64,000 nucleotides of DNA from JAWSVE01 sp033852115 (GTDB taxonomy: Bacteria > Pseudomonadota > Gammaproteobacteria > Pseudomonadales > Cellvibrionaceae). Below the pieces are notes generated by a model. That model did not search any database, was not told the DNA's origin, and saw nothing but the letters and a program-made list of their open reading frames with translations. The DNA lies in the NCBI GenBank assembly GCA_033852115.1, contig JAWSVE010000002.1, positions 682,001 through 746,000 of the forward strand. Reading direction: 5' to 3'. A program made the translations under genes and the position numbers. Positions within the stretch are counted from its first letter, which is position 1. Each line of letters starts with the position of its first letter. This document shows positions 43,839 to 52,752 of this stretch, piece after piece.

Positions 43839-45980
43839 ATGGAAGGTTGTCGTCGGTCAAGTGTGAGTGTGATGCTGGGATGTTGCTGGCTCCTGCTCGC
43901 CCAGCAGCCCGTCGCGCAAGATTTTATCGATGAAGGCGTTGAATTTCTCTATGGCGATGAAGAGGTAGTTAGTATTGCTACCGGGTCCAGCAAACCTCAG
44001 CGCCTAGCTCCCTCTGTTACGTCAGTCATCACGGCTGAAGATATTCGCGTTTTGGGCGCCAATTCGCTTGAGGATGTATTGCGCACTGTAACAGGCGTAC
44101 ATGTTTCCGTTCTCGATCGGTATGGGTCTCATATATCGATGAGAGGAATCTATACCGAGGCTGCTCCAGAAACCTTGGTGTTGCTCAACGGTACGCCGTT
44201 ATCGGAGGTCTATAGCGGTGCGCGAATCATCATGCGCAAATTCCCTATCCGAAATATTAACCGTATCGAAATTATTCGAGGTCCCGGCTCAGCTGTGTAT
44301 GGTGCTGATGCGTTCGCTGGCGTGATCAATATCATTACCTATGGGAATGACGACCTCGGCGCTTTAGAGGTGGGAGTTTCTGCTGGGTCCTACGACACCT
44401 ATGGTGGTTGGTTGAAAGCAAAAACCGAAATGGGCGATTGGGCGTTAAGTGTGCAATTAGAAACAGAGCAAAGTAAAGGGGACGAAGGCAGAACAGTAGA
44501 GCGCGATACCCAAACCGTTTTAGATGAAATCTTTCTTACCAGTGTATCCCATGCACCTGGTTCAGCTGATACGCATTACGAATACATTAATACTCAGATT
44601 CAACTATCTCGGCCACACTGGGAATTTACGCTTAACACCTATTACCAGGATGAAGCAGGGTTAGGTACGGGTATAGCTGACGCGTTAGATCCAACCGGCA
44701 ATCAGTATTATTTGCAACACCTACTTGATGCGAACTATTCAACGGAAGATCGGTTTGATGATTGGCGGACAGATGTTAGCGTTAATTACCACTATCTAAA
44801 GCAGAAAAACCATTACACTATTTTCCCTGCCGGTGCCGTATTGCCTATTGATAGCAATGGCAACTTTAATCCCGTGGCTCCCGCCGGTGTTGTTTTCTTC
44901 CCTGATGGTCTCCTCGCGCGCCCTGGAGGCCAAGACGATTACTATTCCATTGACCTGGTTGAACATTTTACTGGCTTCGAAAATCACGATATTCGTTTTG
45001 CGGCAGGTTATAAACATCAGAAAACTGCGATCAACGAAAGACTTAATTTTGGTCCAGGTGTCATTGATGGGTCTCAGCCGGTTGTGGACGGCTCCTTAAC
45101 GGATATAACAGGTACATCTTTTATTTTCTTGGAAGACACTGATCGCCATGCGTACCACGTGTCATTGCAGGATGAATGGGTGATGGCAAGTGACTGGGTG
45201 TTGACCGCTGGTTTACGGTACGACGACTATTCTGATTTTGGAAGCACCACCAATCCTCGTTTGGCGCTAGTTTGGGAAACGACTTACAAGTTAACCTCCA
45301 AGCTGCTTTATGGCCGTGCTTTTCGCGCCCCAGCATTGAGCGAGTTGTTCGCAAAAAACAATCCGGTATTTTTGGGTAACGAGGACCTCGATCCTGAAAC
45401 CATCGACACCATTGAGTTGGTTTTTAACTATCGGTATTCCTACGCTCTGAATACACAATTTAGTATCTATCGATATGATATCGACGGGCTCATTAATTTC
45501 GTGCCTGACCCGATGAACGTTGGCGAAAAAGTAGCGCAAAATTCCCATGATCAAGATGGCCATGGTGTAGAGATGGAGGCAAGTTGGGCGTTAAATGACG
45601 CGCTCACGCTGTCCGGGAATTTCGCCTGGCAAGACACTGAAAATTCTCAGTTAAAGGAACCGGTTGCGGAGGCACCGAAACAGCTTATTTCGATGCGAGT
45701 AGACTGGCAGCTATACGACCAATGGCAATTAACGGGTTCGTTACGTCATGTTGCGGATCGAGAACGGGCTTCGTTTGATTCACGGGATGATCTCGATGAC
45801 TATACCTTGGTCAACATTAACCTTTTTAAAGAGCGCGTTTTTGGTCATTGGGATATGGGGTTGGTGATACATAATGCGTTCGATGAAGAGGCATTGGAGC
45901 CAGGTGATCCGTCAATTCCCATAGACCACCCGCTACAAGGACGAAGTATTATATTTTCGTTGGATTATCGCCTCGACTAA
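43839..45980 (+). CDS. TonB-dependent outer membrane receptor
   Basis: A receptor of about 713 residues, starting at MEGCRRSS with a signal peptide (LGCCWLLLAQQPVAQ). The plug domain (about 45-160) contains SVTSVITAEDIRVLGA and RIEIIRGPGSAVYGADAFAGVINI, a standard TonB receptor plug ending. The barrel ends FSLDYRLD. The ligand is unknown; the sequence is nearer to the ferric/haem/colicin receptor group than to the receptor at 38909. GGAG lies 10 bases before the ATG. The open frame extends 17 codons upstream without a good start site. Confidence 0.9.
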   Translation: MEGCRRSSVSVMLGCCWLLLAQQPVAQDFIDEGVEFLYGDEEVVSIATGSSKPQRLAPSVTSVITAEDIRVLGANSLEDVLRTVTGVHVSVLDRYGSHISMRGIYTEAAPETLVLLNGTPLSEVYSGARIIMRKFPIRNINRIEIIRGPGSAVYGADAFAGVINIITYGNDDLGALEVGVSAGSYDTYGGWLKAKTEMGDWALSVQLETEQSKGDEGRTVERDTQTVLDEIFLTSVSHAPGSADTHYEYINTQIQLSRPHWEFTLNTYYQDEAGLGTGIADALDPTGNQYYLQHLLDANYSTEDRFDDWRTDVSVNYHYLKQKNHYTIFPAGAVLPIDSNGNFNPVAPAGVVFFPDGLLARPGGQDDYYSIDLVEHFTGFENHDIRFAAGYKHQKTAINERLNFGPGVIDGSQPVVDGSLTDITGTSFIFLEDTDRHAYHVSLQDEWVMASDWVLTAGLRYDDYSDFGSTTNPRLALVWETTYKLTSKLLYGRAFRAPALSELFAKNNPVFLGNEDLDPETIDTIELVFNYRYSYALNTQFSIYRYDIDGLINFVPDPMNVGEKVAQNSHDQDGHGVEMEASWALNDALTLSGNFAWQDTENSQLKEPVAEAPKQLISMRVDWQLYDQWQLTGSLRHVADRERASFDSRDDLDDYTLVNINLFKERVFGHWDMGLVIHNAFDEEALEPGDPSIPIDHPLQGRSIIFSLDYRLD

Positions 45981-46004
45981 CGCGGTCGCTCAGGTGGAAT
46001 TACA

Positions 46005-46226
46005 ATGGATATATCGGCTTCATCGGTATCTTCTACGCTAGCCCCTTTGCCGCCTTCCGCGAAGCACCAAAAGTTGGTGGCTGAAATAGCGTTGCAGTTA
46101 ATTGAGTCAACAGCACCTGATTTGGCTAGGTCAGCCACACCGCCTCAACAGTATAGCGCTTCAGCGTCTGCCCCTATAGCTCGCTCATCCCAAGCCATCG
46201 GCACTGTGATTAATGAGCGTGTCTAA
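46005..46226 (+). CDS. Small hypothetical protein
   Basis: A 73-residue alanine- and serine-rich protein starting 24 bases after the TonB receptor, with an AGGTGGA site before the ATG. No signal peptide or membrane helix. The opening MDISASSVSSTLA and the ending GTVINERV are loosely like small motility-related (YjfB-type) proteins, but the similarity is weak. It may be co-transcribed with the receptor. Confidence 0.5.
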   Translation: MDISASSVSSTLAPLPPSAKHQKLVAEIALQLIESTAPDLARSATPPQQYSASASAPIARSSQAIGTVINERV

Positions 46227-46371
46227 CGCTTTATCGTTGTCTCAATTTATTCCCTTTTTTGGTGCGTCATGGCGCCTTTCGCACCCTTTGTATACGTTCT
46301 GATCACATCGCGCGAAACCCTTCTTGGTTAAATACCCATAGTTATCAGTAGGTTACTGTATTCAGGGGCGG

Positions 46372-46387
46372 TGGCACGTAGGTTGCT
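46372..46387 (+). promoter_or_regulatory. Sigma-54 promoter of the guanidine ABC transporter operon
   Basis: TGGCACGTAGGTTGCT is an exact match to the sigma-54 consensus TGGCACG-N4-TTGCW. The predicted start is near 46398, giving a leader of about 107 bases before the substrate-binding protein gene. Sigma-54 control, probably with NtrC, would link the operon to nitrogen limitation, but no clear NtrC site was found. Confidence 0.85.
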
Positions 46388-46391
46388 TTGT

Positions 46392-46423
46392 CAGTATTAC
46401 CTAAATGCGTTCCAGTAATACTG
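46392..46423. promoter_or_regulatory. NikR-type operator palindrome over the transporter promoter start
   Basis: Perfect arms CAGTATTAC and GTAATACTG are separated by 14 bases. Written as half-sites this is GTATTA-N16-TAATAC, the same geometry as the E. coli NikR box GTATGA-N16-TCATAC, with one base changed per half. It begins five bases after the sigma-54 -12 element and spans the expected start, so a bound protein should block transcription. A NikR-fold regulator is encoded in the cluster at 53644-54141. Confidence 0.75.
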
Positions 46424-46504
46424 GCTTAGAGAGCACCGTAACGCACTGGGGTCACACGACTTTACTAAATCACGTGCCTTCAAGACTTAATCAAGGGGTG
46501 AACA

Positions 46505-47482
46505 ATGAAAAGCAGAGCAATGAAACGACTAGCAGGAATCATGACTGGCCTGCTAATGACCGCTGCGGTGCATGCAGCAGAACCACTCAAGATTGGCTAC
46601 TCCGATTGGCCTGGTTGGGTGGCCTGGGAAATTGCTATTGAAAAAGAGATGTTCAAAGAGGTCGGCGTCGATGTTGAGTTTGAATGGTTTGACTATGTCG
46701 CTAGTATGGACGCCTTTGCAGCAGGTCAGCTAGACGCGGTTGCAATGACGAATGGTGATGCGTTAGTGACTGGCGCAACCGGTGCGCAAAGCGTGATGAT
46801 TTTGGTTAATGACTACAGTAATGGCAATGACATGATTGTGGCTAAACCAGGTATCAAATCTGTAAAAGACTTGAAAGGCAAAAAAGTCGGCGTAGAAATT
46901 GGTTTTGTGGGGCACCTGTTGTTATTAAATGCGCTCGAAAAAAATGGCATGACAGAAAAAGATGTCGAGCTAGTTAATGTACCAACCAACGAAACGCCGC
47001 AAGTGCTGGCGTCCGGAGATGTCGATGCCATTGTTGCCTGGCAACCTAATTCGGGCCAGGCCTTGAACCTAGTGCCAGGCTCTACTCGAATATACTCCAG
47101 TGCAGATGAACCAGGCCTTATTTATGATGTGCTTGCGGTGTCGCCGTCGAGTCTTGCCGCGAGAAAAAGTGACTGGGGTAAAGTACTTAAAGCATGGTAC
47201 ATGGCTGTCAGTTATTTAAATGACCCAGCAACGCGCGAAGAAGCGATCTCTATTATGGCTGCACGCGTCGGTTTGCCGCCTGAAGAATACAAAGGTTTTA
47301 TTGACGGCACCAAAATATTGACTCTCGACGAGGCGAAAGCGTTCTTGGGTAAAGGAGATGGTTTTGGTTCGTTGTATGGTTCTTCAAAAATCTCTGATGA
47401 TTTTAATCTCGCGAACGACGTGTATAAAGAAGCACAGTCGATCGACAGCTACATTGACACAAGCCTAATGGAGTCAATGTAA
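46505..47482 (+). CDS. ABC transporter substrate-binding protein (urea carboxylase-associated/guanidine type)
   Basis: A 325-residue periplasmic protein. A signal peptide ends at AVHAAE. The mature part opens LKIGYSDWPGWVAWEIAIEK, the pattern of the NMT1/SsuA-like family associated with urea carboxylase clusters. Such binding proteins are now linked to guanidine uptake because the associated enzymes degrade guanidine. It leads the operon behind the sigma-54 promoter and has an AAGGGGTG site. The actual ligand may be guanidine or a related compound; that is inferred from context. Confidence 0.9.
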   Translation: MKSRAMKRLAGIMTGLLMTAAVHAAEPLKIGYSDWPGWVAWEIAIEKEMFKEVGVDVEFEWFDYVASMDAFAAGQLDAVAMTNGDALVTGATGAQSVMILVNDYSNGNDMIVAKPGIKSVKDLKGKKVGVEIGFVGHLLLLNALEKNGMTEKDVELVNVPTNETPQVLASGDVDAIVAWQPNSGQALNLVPGSTRIYSSADEPGLIYDVLAVSPSSLAARKSDWGKVLKAWYMAVSYLNDPATREEAISIMAARVGLPPEEYKGFIDGTKILTLDEAKAFLGKGDGFGSLYGSSKISDDFNLANDVYKEAQSIDSYIDTSLMESM

Positions 47483-47582
47483 CCTATCGAAAAGTGCGCA
47501 GTAGTTTGCATACATGGCTATTGCGTGCTTTACGGAAACATTGTCTATCGACTTTGATATCACTGACCGTTAAGAGATTGCT

Positions 47583-48548
47583 ATGTCTTCTGCAAGCCTT
47601 TTGGCCGTGCGCAAAAAACTTCCGCCGCGGCCGCGTCGCTGGGTAACGCTCCTGAGTTTCGCTTTACCGATTATTATCTGGTGTGTGGTCAGCTATGTGC
47701 CCTTTATATGGCACCCGATGATACAGATAGAAAATAAAGGTGGCGTATCGTATTTTCAAGAAGGGATGCTGGTTGAGCGTGAATTATTTGAAACCGAGAA
47801 GCAAACGGCAATAGCAGAAGGCCTAGCGCTTCCTGAAGGAGCTCGGGCAAACCCTATTTATCTCCCTGCCCCTCATGAGGTGGTGCGTGCATTTTACACC
47901 TCGTTTACTACAGAGCCGCAACGACGAAGCGAAAAATGGCTGCATGAAAGTTTGTGGAGCAGTATCCAAGTCATTTTTTGGGGGTTTTTTCTTTCTTCAT
48001 TGTTTGGAGTGCCGCTTGGCATTTTAGGTGGTACGTACGATTTTTTTTCACGCCTTTTCGAACCATTCATTGAGTTTTTTAGGTACCTACCTGCGCCGGC
48101 ATTTGGTGCGTTAGCGGTGGCGATTTTGGGGATATATCAAGCACCTAAAATAGCTATTATTTTTATTGGTACATTTTTTCAGCAAGTGTTAGTGATTGCG
48201 AATACGACGAGAAAGTTAGACGCTTCTTTGTTAGAGGCTGCTCAAACCTTAGGTGCAAAAAACAAATCACTATTGTTTAAAGTCGTCGTGCCGGGTGTGC
48301 TTCCCGACTTATATCGTGATATGAGAATTTTATTGGGGTGGGCCTGGACGTACTTAATTGTTGCAGAACTCATTGGTACAAGCTCAGGTATTACTTGGTT
48401 TATAACTCAGCAAGCGCGTTACAAGAACTTCGAAAACGTCTTTGCCGCAATTATGATGATTGGCATTATTGGCTTGGCGATCGATATGTTGCTAGCGGCC
48501 ATTGGTGCCCGCTTGTTCCCGTGGCAGAAAAAAGAAGCTGAGGTATAG
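47583..48548 (+). CDS. ABC transporter permease (guanidine/urea carboxylase-associated)
   Basis: A 321-residue inner-membrane permease with about six helices. The EAA loop, EAAQTLGAKNKSLLFKVVVP, contacts the ATPase. An extra periplasmic segment after helix 1 (about 45-110) is typical of this subfamily. It follows the binding protein by 100 bases and precedes the ATPase by three bases. Confidence 0.93.
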   Translation: MSSASLLAVRKKLPPRPRRWVTLLSFALPIIIWCVVSYVPFIWHPMIQIENKGGVSYFQEGMLVERELFETEKQTAIAEGLALPEGARANPIYLPAPHEVVRAFYTSFTTEPQRRSEKWLHESLWSSIQVIFWGFFLSSLFGVPLGILGGTYDFFSRLFEPFIEFFRYLPAPAFGALAVAILGIYQAPKIAIIFIGTFFQQVLVIANTTRKLDASLLEAAQTLGAKNKSLLFKVVVPGVLPDLYRDMRILLGWAWTYLIVAELIGTSSGITWFITQQARYKNFENVFAAIMMIGIIGLAIDMLLAAIGARLFPWQKKEAEV

Positions 48549-48551
48549 CAT

Positions 48552-49466
48552 ATGGATGATATTAAAAAGCCTAGCTACTTAGATCAATCGGATAGCGTGA
48601 AAGACCGTTTTGATCGTTTAAAGGATCGCCCGGTGACACTCGAAGTAAAAAATCTATACAAGCATTTTGAAACTCCGAAGGGCCAGGTAACCGCACTAAA
48701 AAATATTAACTTTAAGGCGCACCGCAGAGAATTTGTCTGCGTGATCGGGCCGTCAGGGTGTGGCAAGTCAACGTTGATTCGTATTCTGGCAGGCTTAGAG
48801 AGCGCTAGTAGCGGGTCAATGTTACTCAATGGGAACGAGGTAACCGGTCCTGGGCCTGACCGTGGTATGGTTTTTCAAGGGTATACGTTATTCCCGTGGT
48901 TATCGGTAAAACGCAATGTAATGTTTGGACTTATGGAGTCCGGTATCGGCAAGGTGGCGGCGGAAGAGCAAGCGTTTCAGTGGATAGATCTCGTTGGGCT
49001 ATCAAATTTTGCAGATAGTTATCCCCATCAGTTGTCAGGTGGAATGAAGCAGCGTGTGGCTATTGCCCGAGCGCTGGCAAATCAACCCAAGATACTGTTG
49101 ATGGATGAGCCGTTTGGTGCATTGGACCCTCAAACACGTGGAAAAATGCAATCCCACCTAATGGAAATCTGGCGCAACATCGATATTACCGTTGTGTTTA
49201 TTACCCATGATCTCGATGAAGCGATCTATTTAGCGGATCGCATATTAGTGCTAAAGGCACATCCCGGCGAGGTCGAGGAATTAATTGAAGTACCGGTCCC
49301 TCAGCCGCGAGACCCTTCCCAATTGTTGAGTGAAGAGTTTATGGCGACTAAGCGACGGTTAGAAGAACTCATCCATCCGCCGGAAGAGGCTGATGATGTA
49401 TCCGAAGATAAGTTAAACATGGTTCGGATGGTTCACGTCAGTGACGACGTGCCAAGTGTGTTGTGA
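48552..49466 (+). CDS. ABC transporter ATP-binding protein (guanidine/urea carboxylase-associated)
   Basis: A 304-residue ATPase. Walker A GPSGCGKST, Q-loop at FQGYTLFPWL, signature LSGGMKQR, Walker B ILLMDEPFGALD and H-loop FITHD are all present. An N-terminal extension of about 25 residues and a C-terminal tail of about 40 residues lie outside the core. It completes the importer; its stop overlaps the region of the creatininase-family start. Confidence 0.94.
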   Translation: MDDIKKPSYLDQSDSVKDRFDRLKDRPVTLEVKNLYKHFETPKGQVTALKNINFKAHRREFVCVIGPSGCGKSTLIRILAGLESASSGSMLLNGNEVTGPGPDRGMVFQGYTLFPWLSVKRNVMFGLMESGIGKVAAEEQAFQWIDLVGLSNFADSYPHQLSGGMKQRVAIARALANQPKILLMDEPFGALDPQTRGKMQSHLMEIWRNIDITVVFITHDLDEAIYLADRILVLKAHPGEVEELIEVPVPQPRDPSQLLSEEFMATKRRLEELIHPPEEADDVSEDKLNMVRMVHVSDDVPSVL

Positions 49467-49474
49467 GAACAAGT

Positions 49475-50236
49475 ATGAACAGCTGGTACTACATGACCTG
49501 GGAAGAAATTCTCACATTGCGTGAAAGTGGCGTAGACGCGGCCATGCTTCCAGTCGGTGCAACAGAGCAACACGGCCCTCAACTGGGTTGTGGTGTGGAT
49601 GCGAGTATAGCTGAGCGCGTGTGTCGCGCAGTCGCTCAACAGGTCGATGTGGCACTGTTGCCCACTCAAGCATACGGTTGTTCTATCGGTCATTCTCAGC
49701 GGTGGCCAGGTACCATTGCCCTTCAGCCAAAGACGCTGATTGATGTAATAAAAGACATTGGTGATTGGGTGTATCGCTCGGGGTTTAAGCGTTTATTCAT
49801 TATCAATGCGCATGTGACAAACTTTGCTCCATTACGTTGTGCGCTAGAAATGTTGCGCGCGGAGCATGATGACATGATGGTTGCATTAATAAATACCCCA
49901 GAAATTAGTGAACGAGTAAAACAAGCGCACTTTTGCGATGCGGAAGACTGGCATGCGAACGACGCGGAAACCTCGCTGATGCTGGCAATCGACGACAAAA
50001 TGGTGCGAGCAGATAAATGCGCGGATAGCGACGATGAAGACCGTACTGTTAATTCAATATTTTCTCATCCTGTAAATCGTACGAGTAAGAATGGCGTGAC
50101 AGGAACGCCAAGCCTGGCGACCCAATCAAAAGGAGAAGAATTGTTTGCATGGATGGTCGAGGATTTGTGTGTATTAGTGGAAAAAGGAAAGCAAGAGGAG
50201 CCGCCACTCAATCATTCCTATTTTGAGCGCTTGTAA
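49475..50236 (+). CDS. Creatininase-family amidohydrolase
   Basis: A 253-residue metal-dependent hydrolase. The family motifs GATEQHGPQL and GVDASIAERV supply the first metal ligands, and WHANDAETSLM the later acidic ones. The usual NGHGGN/NGHYEN loop is changed to NAHVTN. Family members open cyclic amides such as creatinine or act on related C-N bonds. Here it lies within a guanidine locus, directly after the transporter, so a cyclic or substituted guanidine substrate is conceivable. An in-frame GTG at 49463 overlaps the ATPase stop and is an alternative start. Confidence 0.88.
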   Translation: MNSWYYMTWEEILTLRESGVDAAMLPVGATEQHGPQLGCGVDASIAERVCRAVAQQVDVALLPTQAYGCSIGHSQRWPGTIALQPKTLIDVIKDIGDWVYRSGFKRLFIINAHVTNFAPLRCALEMLRAEHDDMMVALINTPEISERVKQAHFCDAEDWHANDAETSLMLAIDDKMVRADKCADSDDEDRTVNSIFSHPVNRTSKNGVTGTPSLATQSKGEELFAWMVEDLCVLVEKGKQEEPPLNHSYFERL

Positions 50237-50276
50237 TCGTATATCGCATTGCTTGTGAAAAATTGTTGAGGTTGCA

Positions 50277-51638
50277 ATGAAAACAGATGCTGAAATTAAA
50301 CAGATCCAAGAAGAGCTAATCGCAAAGGGCGTGAAATACTGCCTTGGAGCCTATGTCGATATTCACGGTGTTCAAAAAGGTAAAGTAGTCCCGATATCGC
50401 ACTTGGAACACATGGCTCATGGCTCTGAGCTATATACAGGCTATGCATTAGATGGGTTAGGTCAAGCGCCTAATGATGATGAAATCGCTTCCGTGCCAGA
50501 TCTTGATCATATTATTCAATTGCCGTGGCAGCCAGAAATCGCCTGGATGCCAGCGGACAATACTTTCAAAGGTGAGCCTTACCCGCTCAACACGCGGGTT
50601 GCCTTGAAGAAGGTATTGGCCCAAGCCGCAGAAATGGGTTTTGGGATGAACCTAGGCATCGAGGCAGAAGTTTTTGTACTGAAAAAAAATGACGATGGCA
50701 GCCTCGCCGTGCCCAATGAAGAAGATAAGTTGACTAAACCATGCTATGACGCACGAGGTTTTCTTCATCAATTCACCTGGCTAGACCGAATGGCGAGCTG
50801 CATCAATGAGTTAGGTTGGGATTTATATTCATTTGATCACGAAGATGCCAATGGCCAATTTGAATTCGATTTTATGTACGCCGATGCGCTAACAAGTTGC
50901 GATCGATTTACGTTTTTAAAGTTGATGGCGAAAGAGTTTGCTCGCGACGAAGGGCTGGTCGCTACCTTTATGCCAAAACCCTTCGCTAGCAAAACAGGTA
51001 ATGGAGCGCATTTTAATATGTCGCTCTACGACATTAATACCGGAGAAAACCTATTTAAATGTGGTCCCAAAGATGATCCGAATGGTTTGGGGCTGACAAA
51101 GTTGGGTTACCAGTTTATTGGCGGCATTATCAAGCACGGTCGCGCGTTGTGTGCGGCATTTGCGCCGACAGTAAACAGCTATAAGCGTTTGGTTCGACAA
51201 GGTGACATGCCTTACTTTACGTGGGCTCCAGTGTTTAACTCATTTGGTTCGAATAACCGCACCAACTCTATTCGCGTGCCGATGAATGGAGGGCGTTGTG
51301 AATCTCGTAACGCTGATGGTGCGGTGAATCCCTATTTGGCAGCAACCTTGGCATTAGCAGCGGGGCTAGAAGGTATTCGAGAAGGCATCGATCCCGGTAT
51401 ACCGCAAGAAGACAACCTGTATGATTTAACAGAGGCTGAGCGCAGAGATAGGGGTATAGAATTTTTGCCGCGTACTTTGGAAGAGGCGGTTCGGGCGTTT
51501 GACGAGGATCCTCTAACGGAACGTGTACTTGGTAAAGAATTGAAATCAGAATTTATTAAGTATAAAAGTGACGAATGGAACGAGTACCATCGCACCATAT
51601 CTCAGTGGGAGCTAGAGCGATATAGTCATTTATTCTAG
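50277..51638 (+). CDS. Type III glutamine synthetase-like ligase (GlnT / gamma-glutamylmethylamide synthetase group)
   Basis: A 453-residue glutamine-synthetase-fold ligase. YVDIHGVQKGKVVP at the start, GIEAEVFVLKK (ATP/metal glutamates), GNGAHFNMSLYD and RCESRNADGAVNPYLA are recognisable. The group includes GlnT and gamma-glutamylmethylamide synthetase, which join ammonia or small amines to glutamate. In this cluster it could capture ammonia or an amine released from the substrate. It lies 40 bases after the creatininase gene; a guanidine-II riboswitch follows it. Confidence 0.88.
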   Translation: MKTDAEIKQIQEELIAKGVKYCLGAYVDIHGVQKGKVVPISHLEHMAHGSELYTGYALDGLGQAPNDDEIASVPDLDHIIQLPWQPEIAWMPADNTFKGEPYPLNTRVALKKVLAQAAEMGFGMNLGIEAEVFVLKKNDDGSLAVPNEEDKLTKPCYDARGFLHQFTWLDRMASCINELGWDLYSFDHEDANGQFEFDFMYADALTSCDRFTFLKLMAKEFARDEGLVATFMPKPFASKTGNGAHFNMSLYDINTGENLFKCGPKDDPNGLGLTKLGYQFIGGIIKHGRALCAAFAPTVNSYKRLVRQGDMPYFTWAPVFNSFGSNNRTNSIRVPMNGGRCESRNADGAVNPYLAATLALAAGLEGIREGIDPGIPQEDNLYDLTEAERRDRGIEFLPRTLEEAVRAFDEDPLTERVLGKELKSEFIKYKSDEWNEYHRTISQWELERYSHLF

Positions 51639-51663
51639 GGCTTTTGAGCCTTTGAGATTAACC

Positions 51664-51715
51664 CCTTATGTAGGACGACCTATGTAAGGCGAATCACAAG
51701 CAGGACGACCTGGCT
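51664..51715 (+). promoter_or_regulatory. Guanidine-II (mini-ykkC) riboswitch before the desaturase-like gene
   Basis: Two hairpins with ACGA tetraloops. The first has an 11-pair stem (CCTTATGTAGG with CCTATGTAAGG, two G-U pairs) and loop 51675-51678. The second has CAGG/CCTG around loop 51705-51708, extended by two more pairs past a bulged G. Ten bases separate them. Both show the conserved GG-ACGR-CC core of guanidine-II riboswitches. The GTG start of the next gene is 11 bases after the second hairpin, so control of translation initiation by guanidine is expected. Confidence 0.9.
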
Positions 51716-51725
51716 GGGAATCAAG

Positions 51726-52751
51726 GTGCTTAACCATCTAAATTCAGGCTTTTTACGTAAGCTATACCGATACGACGACGCAGTGTTGCCTAATACGGTA
51801 TTAATTGTGTACGTCGTCATAGGTTTAATGTCGTTAGTCGTCTTCTACGCCGATGTACAATCGGCTCTAGGGGCGTATTGGGCTGTCTTGCTCTCAGCAC
51901 TATATTGTGCGCACCTAATGATAATAATGGCGTACTTTGCTCATGAGTGTATGCACAATATTATTTTTAGGCGAGTAGAAACCAATGAAAAAATGGGTGC
52001 CTTTATCTGCTGGCTATTAGGTGCTGGATATCATCCTTATCAACACTTGAAAAACAAGCATTTTCGGCATCATGCCGAGCGCTGTGATGTTGTCACACTG
52101 GATTATCGTCAGTTTTTGCAGCGTCATGACATGTTGCGAAAGGTTGTCACACTGGGTCAGCGTTACCACTTGCCCGCAGCGGAAGTTTTGACGCATATAT
52201 TGGCATTATTCAGTCCATGGATTGTCGACGAGCATGTGCAATGGCGGAAGCGATTTCTATTAGTGTTTGCTTCTCGCGTTGCATTTTTTGCGCTGGTCGC
52301 CAGTATCAATATTCAATTGCTGGTTATCTATTGGCTAGCCTACCTCTTGTGTATCACTGTCCTTGGCTTTATGGATGCTTATCAGCACACGTATGAGATT
52401 CGTTTGACTCTTGACCAACCTCGAAGCAAGCCGCAATTTGATAGGGCTTATGAAGAGCAACATACCTATTCAAACCTCCTCAGTCGAAAATATCCTGTTC
52501 TCAATCTATTCGTGCTGAATTTTTGTTACCACAATGTTCATCACGTTAAATCCGGTGAGCCTTGGTATAGGTTGCCGGCTATGCATCGCGATCGCTATGG
52601 TGTGAATTGTCCCCAAGAAATTACCTTTCACGATCAGTTGCAGTGTTACCACCAATATCGTGAACAAAGAATTACTGACAATGATTCTTTAGATGAAAAA
52701 CAGCAACAAACAATCGGTGCAGCCGGCGTGTCGTTCTTGGTGGGGGTGTAA
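51726..52751 (+). CDS. Membrane fatty acid desaturase-like di-iron protein under guanidine riboswitch
   Basis: A 341-residue membrane protein. The three histidine boxes of the desaturase/AlkB-type superfamily are present: HECMH (about residue 77), HFRHH (about 113) and HNVHH (about 275). Four or so membrane helices surround them. The start is GTG, placed just after the riboswitch hairpins. Family members use a di-iron centre and O2 to desaturate or hydroxylate substrates, usually lipids. Its riboswitch and neighbours suggest oxidation of a guanidine compound, for example dealkylation of an alkylguanidine; this is inference, and lipid modification is the alternative. Confidence 0.87.
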   Translation: MLNHLNSGFLRKLYRYDDAVLPNTVLIVYVVIGLMSLVVFYADVQSALGAYWAVLLSALYCAHLMIIMAYFAHECMHNIIFRRVETNEKMGAFICWLLGAGYHPYQHLKNKHFRHHAERCDVVTLDYRQFLQRHDMLRKVVTLGQRYHLPAAEVLTHILALFSPWIVDEHVQWRKRFLLVFASRVAFFALVASINIQLLVIYWLAYLLCITVLGFMDAYQHTYEIRLTLDQPRSKPQFDRAYEEQHTYSNLLSRKYPVLNLFVLNFCYHNVHHVKSGEPWYRLPAMHRDRYGVNCPQEITFHDQLQCYHQYREQRITDNDSLDEKQQQTIGAAGVSFLVGV

Positions 52752-52752
52752 A

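Noticed and set aside
46260..46285. GGTGCG...CGCACC repeat considered as an NtrC site
   Set aside because: NtrC sites have the opposite arm order (GCAC first, then GTGC), so the match fails.
46227..46371. Possible guanidine-I (ykkC) or guanidine-III riboswitch before the ABC transporter
   Set aside because: None of the conserved sequence blocks of those classes is visible, and no ACGR hairpin pair is present. The region instead holds sigma-54 and NikR-type signals.
51790..51803. TAATAC-G-GTATTA palindrome inside the desaturase-like gene
   Set aside because: The half-sites are in reverse order and lack the 16-base spacing of a NikR-type operator; it lies in coding sequence.
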